A DNA stretch of 64,000 nt from Thunnus maccoyii (Eukaryota; Chordata; Actinopteri; Scombriformes; Scombridae), in assembly GCF_910596095.1 (NCBI RefSeq), contig NC_056553.1, positions 887,170 through 951,169 of the forward strand. Direction: 5' to 3'. The stretch's first letter is position 1. Each line of letters starts with the position of its first letter. Positions 62,001 to 64,000 of the stretch are shown here, one piece after another. The translations under genes and the position numbers were made by a program. Under the pieces are notes generated by a model, which had not been told where the DNA came from, did no database searches, and worked only from the letters and a program-made list of their open reading frames with translations.

Positions 62001-62757
62001 CTTCTGATTCCCGCAGCTTGTTCTCTGTCAGATCCAGCTCTCTCAGGTGGGAGGGGTTGGACTTTAGAGCTGAGGCCAGAGAGGAACAGCTGATTTTTGA
62101 CAAACTGCACCGACTCAATCTGAATAAAAAATAATGATGTAGATAAAAATAAATTTATAATCCAATTTGATGTGTTCAGGCTTTAAATGTGCAGTTGTTT
62201 GAGTGTGTTCTGAATGATCAACATCAGTGAACAGACATTATTCATGAAAGCAAACCAAAAAAAAAATGTCTTTGGCAAGTAAACTTAATCAATTTAAAAC
62301 AGATATTAGTTAATAGATATTCTGTATAGAGAAGTGACTCTTTACCAAAAAAGACCAAGAAAAAATACTTTCACAACTAACAGTGGACATTTTCTACAGT
62401 TTCTTTAAGAATCAATCATCTTTTATAACTACAGACTAAATTTTCTACCTAAGAAAATTGAAATATAAAAAAATAAAAATAATAAAATTGACTGTATGGA
62501 TGTATGTTATGTATGTACATATATATGGTTAAGTTGTTAAATATATAAGATCAACAATAGTAATAGACAGGCAGTGAACTGACCTCAGAGTCTCCAGTCT
62601 CCACTGTGGACTCTCCAGAAAATCACACATCAACTTCACCCCTGAATCTTGCAGCTTGTTGTGACTCATATCCAGCTCTCTCAGATGGGAGGGATTGGAT
62701 TTCAGAGCGGAGACCAGAGAAGCACAGCTGATCTCTGACAAACTGCACCGACTCAAT
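56092..62757 (-). CDS. nlrp1: NLRP1-like inflammasome sensor, 3' part only: LRR - FIIND (ZU5-UPA) - CARD
   Basis: Exons in transcript order: 62757-62584, 62119-61946, 61487-61329, 60950-60904, 60076-59940, 59556-59510, 59225-59011, 58655-58390, 57657-57541, 57400-57259, 56408-56092. The first enters in phase 2, so the 5' part (expected NACHT and more LRRs) lies beyond the right edge. About 597 residues are present, in phase throughout. Order: two LRR exons of 174 nt, an acidic linker, ZU5 ([14 protein letters not shown] ... [10 protein letters not shown] ... LPHCETMD), UPA ([61 protein letters not shown]), and a C-terminal CARD ([15 protein letters not shown] through [12 protein letters not shown]). 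FIIND followed by CARD is the NLRP1/CARD8 architecture; the LRRs make it NLRP1. In that family autoproteolysis in the FIIND frees a CARD fragment that activates caspase-1. The candidate cleavage serine is in HLS rather than HFS. Teleosts may have several such genes, so strict orthology is not proven. Confidence 0.88.
56409..57258. other. Intron before the CARD exon
   Basis: About 850 nt. An AAAAG pentanucleotide run lies at 56550-56569; otherwise nothing recognised. Confidence 0.4.
58252..58326 (-). CDS. Candidate 75-nt cassette exon within the UPA part of the nlrp1-like gene
   Basis: Between exons 58655-58390 and 57657-57541 lies a phase-0, stop-free 75-nt stretch with a good acceptor (accacag) and donor (gtaagaat). 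It would insert 25 residues ([15 protein letters not shown]...) between NIPLTE and [10 protein letters not shown], two pieces contiguous in related UPA domains. Both the included and skipped forms keep the frame. Only transcripts can decide. Confidence 0.35.
58815..58970 (+). repeat. Dispersed repeat family B, copy 2
   Basis: Shares tggctgtaatgaactctgca and the downstream tgtaggggttgctaa-type stretch with 30785-30935. Lies in an intron of the nlrp1-like gene. Confidence 0.55.
60077..60903. other. Intron of the nlrp1-like gene
   Basis: About 830 nt with no exon-like stretch. The open frame at 60378-60692 has no recognisable domain. The other introns over 300 nt (59557-59939, 60951-61328, 61488-61945, 62120-62583) likewise show nothing. 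Confidence 0.4.
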
Positions 62758-62934
62758 CTGAATAAAGAATAAATTATGTAGGTAAAAATAAATTTATAAT
62801 CTAATCAGGAGGTGTTCAGGTTTTAAATGTGTAGTTCAGCATTACCCTGTGCTTTTCTCTCTTTATATCTCACCTCTTAGCCAAATGACGTGCAGTTGAG
62901 GATGATACTTAGCTGTATGTGCCTATGAAGGCTG

Positions 62935-63068
62935 ATAATCATACTAAAATACTGTTGATGATAATAAAGAGTATGGTCTAGATCTGCTCCATGTGAAAAG
63001 TGCCCTGAGATGACTTTTGTTGTGATTTGGTGCTATATAAATAAAATTGTATTGAATTGAATTGAATG
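62935..63068 (+). mobile_element. LINE-type 3' end with GAATT-type tail
   Basis: Contains gccctgagatgacttttgtt, gatttggtgctatataaata and a tail of ttgaattgaattgaat. This is the same family as the inverted copy at 16873-17155 (aaagtcatctcagggcactt there). Confidence 0.7.
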
Positions 63069-63079
63069 AAAATTACTAA

Positions 63080-63860
63080 CTTAGAGGCCTGCTCGGCTGC
63101 TGTGAAAAATGGGTGTCAATTAATTTCCTGCTTCTGAATTCAGATTAAATGTGATGCTGCTAGGAGCTTAACTAAAACAAGAAAATTAGACCATATTACA
63201 CCAAATCTACTCTCCCTTTATTGGCTCTCTATCCTTGTTAGGTCAGACTTTAAGATGGTTTTGATTACTTATAAATCCTAAATGGGCATGCTCATTTGTA
63301 CCCGTCTGATCTCCTTCAACCTTATAATCCATTCCGAGCTCTCCGCTCTCAAAATGCAAGGTGTCCAAATGCAAGGTGTCCCAGGAGTTAAAAAGAAGTC
63401 AGCAGGCAGCAGGGCCTTTTCCTATTTGGCATCCTTTCTCTGGAATTATCTTTTTGTCTGACTGTTGAGTCCTTTAAATTCATACTTAAAACTCATCTTT
63501 TTTTCCCTGAACCTCCAATTAGTTGCTTATTATTTGATTGCTTCAGGCCTTTGTAATTGTTAGCATTATATTTTTCGTTGGTTCGGTCTCAGTCTCAATG
63601 AATTTATTAAGCCTTATTAATTAAAAACTATGTCTGTCCTGCTTACAAGATTATTGTAAACATTCTGATAATCATTGCATTGCATCGCTCTAACCCTCTG
63701 TTTATTGGATGTCTTTATTACTTTTTTTCTCTGTGAAAGTCTTTTTTTGGGGCATTTTCTCTTATTTAGGGTTTAAGGATAGAATATATTATACGCTGTA
63801 CAGCTTGTAAAGCCCCTTGAGGAAAATTTAAGATTTCTGATATACTTAAATATATTTGCC
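63080..63860 (+). mobile_element. L2-like LINE ORF2 C-terminal fragment
   Basis: In broken frames it reads like the C-terminus of a fish LINE polyprotein: a TRKLDHITP-type stretch near 63175-63205, FRALRSQNAR near 63332-63360, and later the LKTHLF-type end near 63490. Frameshifts and stops show the copy is dead. It lies in the intron upstream of the first visible nlrp1-like exon, so the next LRR exon must be beyond 64000. Confidence 0.6.
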
Positions 63861-64000
63861 ATGACTTGACAGATGTGTCTCTTTACCAAAAACTACTATA
63901 TAAACACAAATTTACTATAACAACAGTGGACATTTTTTATCTTTTATTTTATTCAGTCGCCTGTTAACTACAGACTAAATTTTGTGAAATAAGAAAAAAT

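Noticed and set aside
1-64000. tRNA, rRNA, CRISPR array or operon-type bacterial features
   Set aside because: None seen. The window is animal nuclear DNA with spliced genes; tandem repeats here are microsatellites without CRISPR spacing.

Overview
This is a vertebrate nuclear window, almost certainly from a teleost fish. The evidence is intron-rich genes with canonical GT-AG splice sites, a fish-type NACHT receptor with FISNA and RING exons, an NLR ending in FIIND and CARD, and fish-type transposons (Tc1, piggyBac-like, hAT-like, Rex1 and L2-like LINEs) among dense GT/CA microsatellites. Most short open frames are repeats or chance. Four protein-coding genes can be assembled exon by exon with unbroken reading phase.

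Layout. 1-3.9 kb is repeats plus the start of gene 1. Gene 1, plus strand, 3915-23875, is an NLRC3-like NLR of 1606 residues: three tandemly related N-terminal peptide exons, a RING exon, one large FISNA-NACHT exon, 14 LRR exons and a tiny terminal exon. 23.9-29.4 kb is non-coding and probably carries the long 3' UTR of gene 2. Gene 2, minus strand, 39149-29415, is actr3b (Arp3B of the Arp2/3 complex), 12 exons and 418 residues, with repeats filling its 5.2-kb first intron. 39.3-41.5 kb is simple-sequence DNA. Gene 3, plus strand, 42334-52225, is a Bcl-2 orthologue of 224 residues with BH4, BH3, BH1, BH2 and a C-terminal anchor. It has an unexpected intron between BH4 and BH3 and a last intron of 8.9 kb. 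Gene 4, minus strand, 62757-56092, is the 3' part of an NLRP1-like gene (two LRR exons, linker, FIIND/ZU5-UPA, CARD). Its 5' part lies beyond the right edge.

How the genes relate. Genes 1 and 4 are innate immune sensors, gene 3 is an anti-apoptotic regulator, and gene 2 nucleates branched actin. Genes 1/2 and 3/4 are convergent; 2/3 are divergent with about 3.2 kb between start codons. The most interesting arrangement is bcl2 next to an NLRP1-type gene, because mammalian Bcl-2 is reported to bind and restrain NLRP1. A functional link here is only inference.

Limits: all exon models were built by eye from splice sites and reading phase. Repeat names rest on remembered family hallmarks, not on a search.
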